Source: Actinospineispora eucalypti (GTDB lineage: Bacteria; Actinomycetota; Actinomycetes; Mycobacteriales; Pseudonocardiaceae). Taken from it: a stretch of 64,000 nt of DNA. The position numbers and the translations under genes were made by a program. The DNA is taken from contig JACHMT010000005.1 of assembly GCA_014208095.1 (NCBI GenBank), positions 310,001 through 374,000 on the forward strand, written 5' to 3'. A model generated the notes under the pieces. It did no database searches and was not told where the DNA came from. It saw only the letters and a list, made by a program, of their open reading frames with translations. Of this stretch, positions 37,250-46,782 are shown in pieces (the first letter of the stretch is position 1; every line of letters starts with the position of its first letter).

Positions 37250-37909
37250 TCAGTCCACCTTGTCGCCGGGGCGCACCTTCGGCTTCGGTACCCGCAGCTT
37301 GCGCAGCTGGCTGGCCCGGGCGAACGCGTACCAGCCGATGCCCAGCGGGCTGATCTGCTCGTTCGGGAAGTGCTCCCGGGCCTTGTTGACCACCCGGCGC
37401 CCGTTCATCACGCCCTCGATGGCCATCGAGGCCAGCATGGCCATGCAGAAGATGCTGGTGTAGGCCTGCACGAACGGTATCGACTGGGCGATCAGGGACA
37501 GGAACACCAGGGCGGCCAGCGGCATGAACAGGCCGGCCAGGTGCCGGCGGGAGTCCACCAGGTCGCGCACGTAGGCCTTCACCGGCCCCCGGTCGCGGGG
37601 GAGCAGCGCCCGCTCGTCGCCGGCCATCATCCGGGAACGGCGCTCGGCGGACTCCCGCCGGCGCTCCGCGCGGGTACCCCGGTTCTTCCGGGCGAGCTTG
37701 ATCGCCTCACGCTGGGTCTTCGGCGGGGGCGGCGCGGGGCCGCGCCGCTTGCCCTCGGCGTCCCGGCGCTTCGGGGTGGCCCGGCCCTTGCCCGGGGTGA
37801 CCCCCCGGCCGACCGTGTCGGCAACCTCCTCGGCGCCCTCATCCGTGGTGCTGGCGGCGTCGACCGCGGCGTCATCGCCACTGCCGGACTGGCGGCGCAG
37901 GAACCTCAC
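37250..37909 (-). CDS. DUF3043 domain membrane protein
   Basis: The product is 219 residues. A long, highly charged N-terminal half (TPKRRDAEGKRRGPAPPPPK, then many Arg) precedes two membrane helices at about 122-165 and a short basic C-terminus. This is the actinobacterial DUF3043 family (M. tuberculosis Rv2206), role unknown. GTG 37909 was chosen because an in-frame stop lies just upstream. It is divergent from glycerate kinase, as in the M. tuberculosis order. Confidence 0.88.
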   Translation of the reverse strand: MRFLRRQSGSGDDAAVDAASTTDEGAEEVADTVGRGVTPGKGRATPKRRDAEGKRRGPAPPPPKTQREAIKLARKNRGTRAERRRESAERRSRMMAGDERALLPRDRGPVKAYVRDLVDSRRHLAGLFMPLAALVFLSLIAQSIPFVQAYTSIFCMAMLASMAIEGVMNGRRVVNKAREHFPNEQISPLGIGWYAFARASQLRKLRVPKPKVRPGDKVD

Positions 37910-37942
37910 CCATCCACCATAGCGGCAGGTAATGTCTTGCCG

Positions 37943-39082
37943 GTGCGCGTGGTGATCGCTCCAGATTCGTTCGGCGGCACGTTGTCCGCGAAGCAGGCGG
38001 CAGCCGCGATCGCGGACGGGTGGCGCGGCACCTGCCCCACCGACGAGCTGCGGGAACTCCCGCTGGCCGACGGCGGCACCGGTTTCCTCGACGTGTTGCA
38101 CGCCGCGCTGGGCGGCGAGCTGTGCCCGGTCCCGGTCACCGGGCCGCGCGGCGAGCCGGTGACCGCCGAGTGGCTGCGGGTCGGCGAGGTCGCCTACATC
38201 GAGATGGCCCTGGCCAGCGGCCTGCACATGGTGCCGAGGCCGGAGCGGACCCCCGAGGTGGCCAGGGTGGCCAACAGCCGGGGCGTCGGCCAGCTGGTCG
38301 CCGCCGCGGCGGCGGAAACCGGCGTGACCCGCATCGTGGTCGGCCTCGGCGGCTCCGCCTGCACCGACGGGGGAGCGGGAGCGCTGGCCGCGCTGGGAGC
38401 CCAGCCGCTGGACGCCGACGGCGCGCCGCTGCCGGACGGCGGCGCCGCGCTGGCCGGGTGCGCCGCGTTGGCCGCGCCGCCGGCGCTGCGCGCGGGCCTC
38501 GAGCTGGTGCTGGCGCTGGACGTGGACAACCCGCTGCTCGGCCGGCACGGCGCGGCGGCGGTCTTCGGCCCGCAGAAGGGCGCGGACGACGCGGCCGTGG
38601 CCGAACTGGACGCCGCGCTGCGCCGCTATGCCGAGGTGCTCGCCCCGGCCGTGCACCGGGACGCCGCCGAGCTGGTGGAGCTGCCGGGCGGCGGCGCGGC
38701 CGGCGGCCTCGGCGCTGCGCTGCTCGCGCTGGGCGGACGGCCGGTCTCCGGTGCCGGGCTGGTCCGCGAGCTGCTCGGGCTGGACGCGGCCCTGGACGCG
38801 GCCGACCTGGTGCTCACCGGCGAGGGCAGCTTCGACTGGCAGTCGCTGCGCGGGAAGCTGATCACCGCCGTGGCCGCCTCGGCCGCCGCCCGGGGGCTGC
38901 CGTGCCTGGTACTGGCCGGCCAGGTGAGCGTGGGCCGGCGGGAGGCGGCCGCGGCCGGCGTGCAGGAGGCGTACTCGGTCACCGAACACGCCGGTGGACT
39001 GGCCGCCTCGATGGCCGATCCGGCCGGCACGCTCGCCAAACTGGCCGCCGATCTGGCCGGGCAGTGGAGCGGCTCACGCTGA
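37943..39082 (+). CDS. Glycerate kinase
   Basis: The product is 379 residues of the GarK/GlxK family, which phosphorylates glycerate with ATP. Family segments are VVIAPDSFGGTLSAKQAAAA at the start, LPLADGGTGFLDVLHAA, GLGGSACTDGGAGALAALGA and LVLTGEGSFDWQSLRGK. GTG 37943 gives the usual N-terminus. The M. tuberculosis homologue is Rv2205c, at the same place in the order. Whether 2- or 3-phosphoglycerate is made cannot be told. Confidence 0.93.
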   Translation: MRVVIAPDSFGGTLSAKQAAAAIADGWRGTCPTDELRELPLADGGTGFLDVLHAALGGELCPVPVTGPRGEPVTAEWLRVGEVAYIEMALASGLHMVPRPERTPEVARVANSRGVGQLVAAAAAETGVTRIVVGLGGSACTDGGAGALAALGAQPLDADGAPLPDGGAALAGCAALAAPPALRAGLELVLALDVDNPLLGRHGAAAVFGPQKGADDAAVAELDAALRRYAEVLAPAVHRDAAELVELPGGGAAGGLGAALLALGGRPVSGAGLVRELLGLDAALDAADLVLTGEGSFDWQSLRGKLITAVAASAAARGLPCLVLAGQVSVGRREAAAAGVQEAYSVTEHAGGLAASMADPAGTLAKLAADLAGQWSGSR

Positions 39083-39199
39083 CCGGGGCGGCTCGCGTGT
39101 GACAGGATGTAGGGAGCACAACAACGCGCGATGGAACATCCGCGGCGGCGACCGTGTTGAGCGTCGTGGAGATCCGAAACGTGAGGCGAGGGAGAGCAA

Positions 39200-39559
39200 A
39201 TGACCGTCGACAACAGCACCACCACTGAGAAGACGCACGGCGTGGAGCTGACCGAGGCGGCCGCGCTCAAGGCCAAGGGCCTGCTCGACCAGGAGGGCCG
39301 CGACGACATGCACCTCCGCATCGAGGTGCACCCTGGTGGCTGCGCCGGCCTGCGCTACCAGCTGTTCTTCGACGACCAGGCCCGTGACGGCGACCTGTAC
39401 CGCGAGTTCAACGGGATGCGCGTCGCCGTCGACTGGAAGAGCGCTCCGTACCTGCAGGGTGCCGTGATCGACTTCGTGGACACCATCGAGAAGCAGGGCT
39501 TCACCATCGACAACCCGAACGCCAGCGGTTCCTGCGCCTGCGGCGACTCGTTCAACTAG
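39200..39559 (+). CDS. erpA: A-type iron-sulfur carrier, ErpA/IscA-like
   Basis: The product is 119 residues. The three cluster-binding cysteines are Cys48 (HPGGCAG), Cys112 and Cys114 (SGSCACGDSF). Such proteins pass Fe-S clusters to apo-enzymes; LipA, SdhB and QcrA of this window are Fe-S proteins and possible clients. The ATG has GAGGGAGAG upstream. M. tuberculosis Rv2204c is the syntenic counterpart, so the symbol follows the ErpA type with some doubt against IscA. Confidence 0.92.
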   Translation: MTVDNSTTTEKTHGVELTEAAALKAKGLLDQEGRDDMHLRIEVHPGGCAGLRYQLFFDDQARDGDLYREFNGMRVAVDWKSAPYLQGAVIDFVDTIEKQGFTIDNPNASGSCACGDSFN

Positions 39560-39585
39560 AGCGTTCGTTTCACGGGCTCGGGTGA

Positions 39586-40584
<999 letters not shown>

Positions 40585-40668
40585 GCCCCCGCTCCCGCTC
40601 TCTCCCGCTGTCCCGCTCGCTCCAGGGCTCGTCCGAGCCAAAGCGTGGTGGACGGACTTCGGGATAGA

Positions 40669-40699
40669 CCGCCGGGCGCGGAGATGCCGCGCCCGGCGG
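40669..40699. terminator. Bidirectional hairpin terminator between adoK and asnB
   Basis: CCGCCGGGCGCGG (40669-40681) and CCGCGCCCGGCGG (40687-40699) pair perfectly around a 5-nt loop, and TTCGGTTTT follows on the plus strand. It separates two convergent genes. The stretch just upstream (40589-40620) is a CCCGCT-rich low-complexity run. Confidence 0.82.
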
Positions 40700-40723
40700 T
40701 TCGGTTTTCCGCGGGAGGAGGGC

Positions 40724-42652
40724 CTAGACCTGGACGGGGTAGGCGGGTTCCGGGATCTCGGGGCGGATCCGGTCCTCCACCATGATCCCGTGCCAGAGCA
40801 TGAACACCAGCAGGGTCCACAGCCGCCGGCTGTGGTCCACCGGGCCGGTGCGGTGCTCGGCCAGCATGCGCCGCACCGCCGGCAGGTCCAGCAGGTGGTC
40901 GGTCTGGCTGCTGGTGATGATGTCGTCGGCCCAGCCGTACATCTCGTCGCGCAGCCAGAGCCGGATGGGCACGGGGAAGCCCAGCTTGCGGCGGTTCAGC
41001 ACGTGCGCCGGCACGATGTTCTCCAGCGCCCGGCGCAGCGCGTACTTGGTGGTCCCGGAGCCGTCGGTGCGCCCGTAGATCTTCTCGGTGAGCGGGATGT
41101 CGGCCGCCACCGCGAACACCTCCGGGTCCAGGAACGGCACCCGCAGCTCCAACGAGTTGGCCATGGTCATCTTGTCCGCCTTGACCAGGATGTCCCCGCG
41201 CAGCCAGGTGAACAGGTCCACGTGCTGCATCCGGGACACCGGGTCCCAGCCGGCGGACTGCCGGTACCACTGGGCGGTGATGTCGGTGTGCGAGCGGCGC
41301 GGGTCGTAGCTCCGCAGCAGCCCCGCCAGCTCGCCGTCCCGGAAGATCCGCGCGTTGCCGTAGTAGCGCTGCTCCAGGCTCAGCGCCCCCCGGCGCAGCA
41401 GGTCCTTGCCCCGCACCCCCTCCGGGATGCGGCGGGACAGCTGCCCCAGCGCGCCGCGCACCGACCCCGGCACCTTCTCGAAGGGGGCCAGCGACAGCGG
41501 CTCGCGGTAGATCGTGTAGCCGCCGAACAGCTCGTCCGCGCCCTCCCCGGACAGCACCACCTTGACGTGCTGCCGGGCCTCCCGGGCCACGAACCACAGC
41601 GGCACCAGCGCCGGGTCGGCCACCGGGTCGTCCAGGTACCAGACGATCAGCGGCAGCGCCTCCATCATCTCGTCCGGCTTGACCGTGCGGACCACGTGCC
41701 GCACCCCGATCGCCTCCGCCGACTCGGCGGCCACGTCCACCTCGGAGTAGCCCTCGCGCTCGAAACCGGTGGTGAACGTGATCAGGTTCGGGTTGTGCTC
41801 CTTGGCCAGCGCGGCGATCGCGGTGGAGTCGATGCCGCCGGAGAGGAAGGCGCCCACGGTGACGTCGGCGCGCATGTGCTTGGCCACCGAGTCGCGGAGG
41901 GTGTCCTCGATCCGCCGGTACAGCCGGTCCCGTTCGGTGGGACCGGCCAGTGGTGTGGCGGAGAACACGGGTGAGAAGTACCGCTCGGTGACCGGCTGCT
42001 CACCGGGACGCAGGGTGAACATGGTGCCCGACTCGATGCGCCGGATCTCCCGGTGCAGGGTGGCCGGCTCCGGCACGTACTGCAGCAGCAGGTAGTGCTG
42101 CAGGGCCGGCTCGTCCAGGGACAGCGCGCCGGCACCGAGCGAAGGCGCCAGCTCCTGCAGGCTCTTCTTCTCGCTGCTGAACGCCGTGCCGCCGGGGCCG
42201 GTCAGCACGAACAGCGGCTTGATGCCGAACGGGTCGCGCGCGCCGAACAGCACCCGTTCCCGTTCGTCCCAGATCAGGAAGGCGAACATGCCGCGCAGCC
42301 GGCGCACGGCGTCCTTGCCCCAGTAGTGGTAGGCGGCGACCACCACCTCGCCGTCACCCTGGGTGGCGAACTCCGCCCCGTGCTCGGCTATCAGCTGTTC
42401 GCGCAGCTCCAGGTAGTTGTAGACCTCGCCGTTGAACAGCAGCGTGTACCGGTCCGCGTAGCGCAGCGGCTGGTGGGAGAGGTCCAGGTCGATGATGGAC
42501 AGCCGGTTGAAGCCGAGCACCACGTCCTGGTCGTGCCACTCATCGGTTTCGTCCGGCCCGCGATGCCGCGCGCAGTGCAACGCGCTGGTCACGGCGGTGG
42601 ATAGGTCTGGCGCGTCGGCGCGCGCCGTCAGCAGTCCGAGTAGCCCACACAC
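40724..42652 (-). CDS. asnB: Asparagine synthase (glutamine-hydrolysing)
   Basis: The product is 642 residues. The N-terminal nucleophile cysteine follows the GTG start directly (CGLLG), as needed for glutaminase activity. Then RHRGPDETDEW, FNGEVYNYLELR and the synthetase P-loop FLSGGIDSTAIAALA are present, and LRVPFLDPEVF near the end. It makes asparagine from aspartate, glutamine and ATP. Length fits M. tuberculosis AsnB (Rv2201, 652 aa), where the gene is also divergent from ctaC. Confidence 0.95.
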   Translation of the reverse strand: MCGLLGLLTARADAPDLSTAVTSALHCARHRGPDETDEWHDQDVVLGFNRLSIIDLDLSHQPLRYADRYTLLFNGEVYNYLELREQLIAEHGAEFATQGDGEVVVAAYHYWGKDAVRRLRGMFAFLIWDERERVLFGARDPFGIKPLFVLTGPGGTAFSSEKKSLQELAPSLGAGALSLDEPALQHYLLLQYVPEPATLHREIRRIESGTMFTLRPGEQPVTERYFSPVFSATPLAGPTERDRLYRRIEDTLRDSVAKHMRADVTVGAFLSGGIDSTAIAALAKEHNPNLITFTTGFEREGYSEVDVAAESAEAIGVRHVVRTVKPDEMMEALPLIVWYLDDPVADPALVPLWFVAREARQHVKVVLSGEGADELFGGYTIYREPLSLAPFEKVPGSVRGALGQLSRRIPEGVRGKDLLRRGALSLEQRYYGNARIFRDGELAGLLRSYDPRRSHTDITAQWYRQSAGWDPVSRMQHVDLFTWLRGDILVKADKMTMANSLELRVPFLDPEVFAVAADIPLTEKIYGRTDGSGTTKYALRRALENIVPAHVLNRRKLGFPVPIRLWLRDEMYGWADDIITSSQTDHLLDLPAVRRMLAEHRTGPVDHSRRLWTLLVFMLWHGIMVEDRIRPEIPEPAYPVQV

Positions 42653-42874
42653 GCCGTGTGATCGCCCCTTCCAGTGCAGCCCAGGTCGGAGTGAGCAGCG
42701 TACGCCCGACCCCCCGGGGCCCTCGCGCGTGGCGTGCGCCGCACCCGGCCGTGTGGCGCGCGCCCCGGACGCGGTGGGCCGGGCGCAGGTCTTATAGGCT
42801 GCCCGGCAGGTAGTCAGCGTCCGGCTCAATGCGCCGGATGGCTGACGATGACCAAGCACGGGAGGCAGCGAGCT

Positions 42875-43813
42875 GTGGGCTCGAATCCATACGTGAGGCG
42901 CACCCGGCCGGGGCGGGTTCTGAAAACCGCGCTCCTGGCCGGCGTTGTGGCGGTCTCGGCCAGCGGATGTTCGGTGCAGGAGGTGATCCGTTTCGGTTGG
43001 CCGGAGGGCGTGACGCCGCAGGCCACCGAGATGCGCCACCTGTGGACCTGGCTGGCGATCGCCTCCCTGGTGGTCGGCGTGATCGTGTGGGGCCTCACCG
43101 CGTGGACCGTGATCTTCCACCGCAAGCGCGGTGAGGGGGAGCTGCCCAGGCAGTTCCAGTACAGCCTGCCGGTGGAGATCGTCAGCGTGGTGCTGCCCAC
43201 GATCATCGTGGCGGCGATCTTCGGCTACACGGTGCTGGTGCAGAACGACGTGGACAAGTCCATCGCCAAGCCGGACGTGAAGGTCGACGTCACCGCGTTC
43301 CAGTGGAACTGGGAGTTTGACTACCCGGAGAACCCGACCGGGAAGAAGATCAGCACCCTGGGCACCAGCGAGACCATCCCGATCCTGGTGCTGCCCACGG
43401 ACAAGAGCATCGAGTTCACCATCACCTCCACGGACGTGATCCACTCGTTCTTCGTGCCGGAGTTCCTGTTCAAGCGGGACGTCTTCCCGGACCCGGAGAA
43501 GAACGACACGGACAACACGTTCGTCATCGACAAGATCGAGCGGCAGGGTGCCTTCGTCGGCCGGTGCGCCGAGCTGTGCGGCAGCTACCACTCGGTGATG
43601 AACTTCGAGGTCCGCGCGCTGAGCCCGGACCTGTACGCCAAGTACCTGCAGAAGCGCACCGAGACCAACCCGGTGAGCGGGGTGCCGAACACGGCTGGCG
43701 AGGCGTTGGCCTCGCTGGGCTGCGGCGAGCTGTGCTCCCCGACGGCCGTCACCACCTACCCGTTCAAGACCGAGCGCACCCACCGCTCGGCCTCGCAGCG
43801 GTCCCCCAGCTGA
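42875..43813 (+). CDS. ctaC: Cytochrome c oxidase subunit II
   Basis: The product is 312 residues from GTG 42875, chosen because GGGAGG lies 9 bases upstream; ATG 42848 is an alternative. A signal sequence ends in a lipobox-like SASGC (Cys32), two membrane helices follow, then the cupredoxin domain. CuA ligands are seen in VIHSFFVPEF and GRCAELCGSYHSVMNF. It takes electrons from the QcrC cytochrome domain and passes them to subunit I, which is not in the window. ctaF follows after 22 bp. Confidence 0.95.
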   Translation: MGSNPYVRRTRPGRVLKTALLAGVVAVSASGCSVQEVIRFGWPEGVTPQATEMRHLWTWLAIASLVVGVIVWGLTAWTVIFHRKRGEGELPRQFQYSLPVEIVSVVLPTIIVAAIFGYTVLVQNDVDKSIAKPDVKVDVTAFQWNWEFDYPENPTGKKISTLGTSETIPILVLPTDKSIEFTITSTDVIHSFFVPEFLFKRDVFPDPEKNDTDNTFVIDKIERQGAFVGRCAELCGSYHSVMNFEVRALSPDLYAKYLQKRTETNPVSGVPNTAGEALASLGCGELCSPTAVTTYPFKTERTHRSASQRSPS

Positions 43814-43835
43814 GCGCCCGGAGGCGGAGAGCGCA

Positions 43836-44234
43836 ATGAAGGTCGAATCCCGCATCTTCGAGATCTGCACGGTCTTCTTCTTCCTGTGCGCGGTGGTCTA
43901 CTGGCTGCTCTCGCACGAGCCGGTCGGCATCGTCGGGCTCACCCTGACCGGTGGCCTGTCGCTGATCATCGGCACCTACTTCCGGTTCGTCTCCCGCCGG
44001 CTGGAGGCCCGCCCGGAGGACAACCCGGAGGCCGAGGTCGCCGACGGCGCCGGTGACCTGGGCTTCTTCAGCCCGGGCAGCTACTGGCCGATCGGGCTGG
44101 CCTTCGCCGCCGCCTCCACCGCCGTGGCCGTCGCGTACTGGCTGCCCTGGCTGATCGCGATGACCCTGGTGCTCCTGCTGATCATGGTCGGTGGCCTGCT
44201 GTTCGAGTACCACATTCCGCCGTCCGGTCACTAG
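43836..44234 (+). CDS. ctaF: Cytochrome c oxidase subunit IV (actinobacterial type)
   Basis: The product is 132 residues with four hydrophobic segments and the charged SRRLEARPEDNPEAEVADGA loop between helices 2 and 3. The start VESRIFEICTVFFFLCAVVY matches the actinobacterial CtaF family (Rv2199c). It is a small subunit of the bc1-aa3 supercomplex. CGGAGGCGGAGAG precedes the ATG. It is co-transcribed with ctaC. Confidence 0.94.
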   Translation: MKVESRIFEICTVFFFLCAVVYWLLSHEPVGIVGLTLTGGLSLIIGTYFRFVSRRLEARPEDNPEAEVADGAGDLGFFSPGSYWPIGLAFAAASTAVAVAYWLPWLIAMTLVLLLIMVGGLLFEYHIPPSGH

Positions 44235-44246
44235 GCGTCACCGGAA

Positions 44247-44771
44247 GTGATCTCGGGCCGACGGCTGACGCTGCGCACCCTGACCGCGGCGGAGGCGGAG
44301 CGACTGCTCGGCGACGCCGAGTCCGGGGCGTTTGCCGATGGTTACCCCTCGGCACTGGCCACCCAGATGCTGCGGTTGGTGGCGCTTTACCCGGCGACCG
44401 ACCACGACCTCGGTGGTGGCATGCCCGACCTGGGCCCGTGGTTGCTGGTGCGCCGGTCCGACCAGGTCATCATCGGCCTCGTGACCTGCGCCCGGACGGC
44501 GGACGCCTCGGCGGTCACCGTTGGTTATGACGTGGCGCCGTCCTGCTGGGGTGAGGGGTTCGCCACCGAGGCACTCAGTGCGGTGGTCGCCCATCTGCTG
44601 AGCGTGCCCGCCGTGTGGCGGGTGTGCGCCGAGGCCCCGGTGGACCACCTGGCCAGCCGGCGGGTGATGGAGAAGGCCGGCATGCGCTGGCAGCGCGACG
44701 AGCTGGTGCGGCACGAGGGTCGGGACGTCAAGCTGGCCCACTACGCCATCGACCGCCCACGTCCCAGCTAG
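44247..44771 (+). CDS. GNAT family N-acetyltransferase
   Basis: The product is 174 residues of the RimJ/RimL-like type. Acetyl-CoA binding is suggested by YDVAPSCWGEGFATEALSAV, and RRVMEKAGMRWQRDELVRHE is the usual family ending. The substrate is unknown; N-termini of proteins or small amines are usual. GTG 44247 lies 12 bp after ctaF, so read-through from the oxidase genes is possible. It overlaps the convergent EamA gene by 4 bp. Confidence 0.87.
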   Translation: MISGRRLTLRTLTAAEAERLLGDAESGAFADGYPSALATQMLRLVALYPATDHDLGGGMPDLGPWLLVRRSDQVIIGLVTCARTADASAVTVGYDVAPSCWGEGFATEALSAVVAHLLSVPAVWRVCAEAPVDHLASRRVMEKAGMRWQRDELVRHEGRDVKLAHYAIDRPRPS

Positions 44772-45667
44772 GCCCGCTCAGGGGCCAATGCGGCGGCCGG
44801 CACCGGCCGCGGGGTAACCCGGCGACCGGTGGCGAGCACTGAGCCGAGCAGGATCAGCCCGAACGCGCCGAGGATCGCCGGGGTGAGCGGCTCATCCAGG
44901 ACCAGCACTCCAGCGGTGACCGCCACCGCCGGGTTCACGTAGGTGAACACCACCGCCCGCGTGCCGCCCACCTCCCGGATCAGCGCGAAGAACACCACGA
45001 ACGCCAGCGCGGTGCACACCAGCCCCAGGCCGGCCAGAGAGGCCAGTACCGGCCCGGAAGGCATCGCCGCCGGCCAGGTGAGCAAGGCCGGCACCAAGTA
45101 CACCAGCGCGGCCACACTGAGGCTCGCGGCGGTCAGCTGAACGCCGGAGACGGCGGTCAGCCAGCGGCCGGCGATCAAGGGTGCGGCCGCGTAGCCCACC
45201 GCGACGCCCAACATCTCCAGCACCGCCCAACCGGTCCCGCCGCCCAGGTGCGGCAGGGCGAGCAGGGCCACCCCGGCCAGCCCGATCAGCAGCCCGGCCA
45301 GCCGGGCGGGGCGCAGCCGCTCGGTATCGCCGAACAGCCTGGCCAGCACCACCGCGATGATCGGCACGGCGGCGATCAGCAGCCCGGTCATCGAGCTGGT
45401 GATGTGCCGTTCGGCGTCGGAGAGCAGCCACCACGGGCCGATGATCTCCAACCCGGCGAACCCGAGCACCGGCAGCCAGTGCCGGCGCAGCAGGGCCAGG
45501 GTGCCGGGGCGGACGGCCAGGGGGAGCAGCACCAGCGCCCCGATCGCGGTGCGCGCGAACACCAGCACCGGCACCGAAACCCCCTGCACGGCAACCTTGA
45601 TCATCAGATACGGGACGCCCCACATCAGGCACATCCCCGCGAACAGCAGCCAGCCCCTCCGACTCAT
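44768..45667 (-). CDS. EamA/DMT family transporter
   Basis: The product is 299 residues with ten hydrophobic segments in two EamA repeats (GMCLMWGVPYLMIKVAVQGV early; VVFTYVNPAVAVTAGVLVLD late). It probably exports a metabolite. ATG 45667 is preferred over an in-frame start 30 bp upstream; no strong ribosome site is visible. It lies downstream of the AraC gene on the same strand with a palindromic repeat in between. Confidence 0.85.
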   Translation of the reverse strand: MSRRGWLLFAGMCLMWGVPYLMIKVAVQGVSVPVLVFARTAIGALVLLPLAVRPGTLALLRRHWLPVLGFAGLEIIGPWWLLSDAERHITSSMTGLLIAAVPIIAVVLARLFGDTERLRPARLAGLLIGLAGVALLALPHLGGGTGWAVLEMLGVAVGYAAAPLIAGRWLTAVSGVQLTAASLSVAALVYLVPALLTWPAAMPSGPVLASLAGLGLVCTALAFVVFFALIREVGGTRAVVFTYVNPAVAVTAGVLVLDEPLTPAILGAFGLILLGSVLATGRRVTPRPVPAAALAPERA

Positions 45668-45783
45668 GCCGGCAGCGTCGCCCGGCGGGCGCCGCAAGGT
45701 CTTGAACGTGGTTGCGCTCAGCCGGGTCGCTCAGCACGGCCCCAGTGTCCTGTTGATCATTACTGTCCGGCGGTACCGAGGGG

Positions 45784-45846
45784 TGATCGCTGTTGGTGGC
45801 GGTTCAGCGTCGATTTTCGAGGCTAGAGCGCCAGAATCGGCGATCA
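45784..45846. repeat. 63-bp nested palindrome core, copy 2 (element C)
   Basis: The block order and spacing are those of the copy at 27971: TGATCG, TGGCGGT, centre CGATTTTCG, AGCGCCA and CGATCA at offsets 1, 14, 28, 44 and 58. No flanking terminal inverted repeats were found here, so it is a core-only copy. It sits just 3' of the AraC gene (27 bp after its stop) and upstream of the EamA gene. Confidence 0.78.
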
Positions 45847-45873
45847 TGCCCGGCGCACCCGGGCCGTGGCGTG

Positions 45874-46692
45874 CTAACCGGACCGAAGGCTCCGGGCGAA
45901 CGCGCCGGGGGTGATCCCTAGCACCCTTTGGAACCAGCGGGTCAGGTGCGCCTGGTCGGCGAACCCGACCTGCGCGGCGACGCTGGCCGGCCGGGCGCCA
46001 CCGACGAGCAGGCCGCGCGCCCTGGCCACTCGGTGCTGGGCCAGCCACGCGTACGGCGGCATGCCCACCTCGTTGCGGAACGCGCGCAGCAGCTGGAACC
46101 GGGACATGCCCAGCTCGTCCGCAATGTGCTGCAACGAGGGCGGATCCACCAGCTGGTCGGACAACCGCGCCATCACGCCGCGGGCCACCGGCCCGGGCAG
46201 GGGAGCCTCCGGGGCCGGCTCGGCGTGCCGCCTTATCAGCAGGTCCAGCGTGCCGACCAGCAGCGACTCAGCGGCCAGGCGCTCGGTGCCGGGCCGGCTG
46301 AGCCCGGCGTGGGCCGCGCACAGCCGGGCGGCCAGCTCGGGATCGTGCAGCACCGGCTCCCGGAAGTGTGGGCGGCGGGCGCCGTCGTGCTCGCGCAACA
46401 GGTCCACGCTGGGGTACAGGACCCGGTAGGTGAACCCGGTGGCCACCGCCGGCGCGCCGGTGTGCGCCTCCTCGGGCTCGATGACGACCACGCTGCCCGG
46501 CCCGGAGTGGCGCATTGCGCCCCGGTAGCTGATGCGCTCGAGCCCGCTGGTGCACGCCCCGATCGCGTACTCGGCGTGCATGTGCTGGGCGTACTGGCGG
46601 CGCACCAGGCTGGCATGCAGCAGGTCCAGCGGCTGGTCCGGCCCACCGCGTGCCCGCGTCCACACCGCCCAGTCCCTCGACGCACCCGTCAC
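45874..46692 (-). CDS. AraC family transcriptional regulator
   Basis: The product is 272 residues. An N-terminal cupin-like ligand domain (FTYRVLYPSVDLL region) is followed by two helix-turn-helix units: SLQHIADELGMSRFQLLRAF and SVAAQVGFADQAHLTRWFQR with the C-terminal LGITPGAFARS. The EamA transporter is the next gene on this strand and a likely target, as such pairs are common. The inducer is unknown. Confidence 0.9.
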   Translation of the reverse strand: MTGASRDWAVWTRARGGPDQPLDLLHASLVRRQYAQHMHAEYAIGACTSGLERISYRGAMRHSGPGSVVVIEPEEAHTGAPAVATGFTYRVLYPSVDLLREHDGARRPHFREPVLHDPELAARLCAAHAGLSRPGTERLAAESLLVGTLDLLIRRHAEPAPEAPLPGPVARGVMARLSDQLVDPPSLQHIADELGMSRFQLLRAFRNEVGMPPYAWLAQHRVARARGLLVGGARPASVAAQVGFADQAHLTRWFQRVLGITPGAFARSLRSG

Positions 46693-46734
46693 CCCCTGAC
46701 CTTACGTCCGGGCCTGACGCGCCCCGAACATGAA

Positions 46735-46765
46735 TAAGCCCCGGCCAGATGGTGGCCGGGGCTTA
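46735..46765 (-). terminator. Hairpin terminator after qcrB
   Basis: TAAGCCCCGGCC (46735-46746) and GGCCGGGGCTTA (46754-46765) form a perfect 12-bp stem with a 7-nt loop. On the minus strand it follows the qcrB stop by 17 bp and runs into a T-rich stretch. It ends the cytochrome operon. Confidence 0.85.
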
Positions 46766-46782
46766 CTCGTCGTTCGGTCGGG

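Noticed and set aside
40589-40620. CCCGCT-rich tandem run after adoK
   Set aside because: Imperfect short repeats without a regular period; ordinary low complexity.
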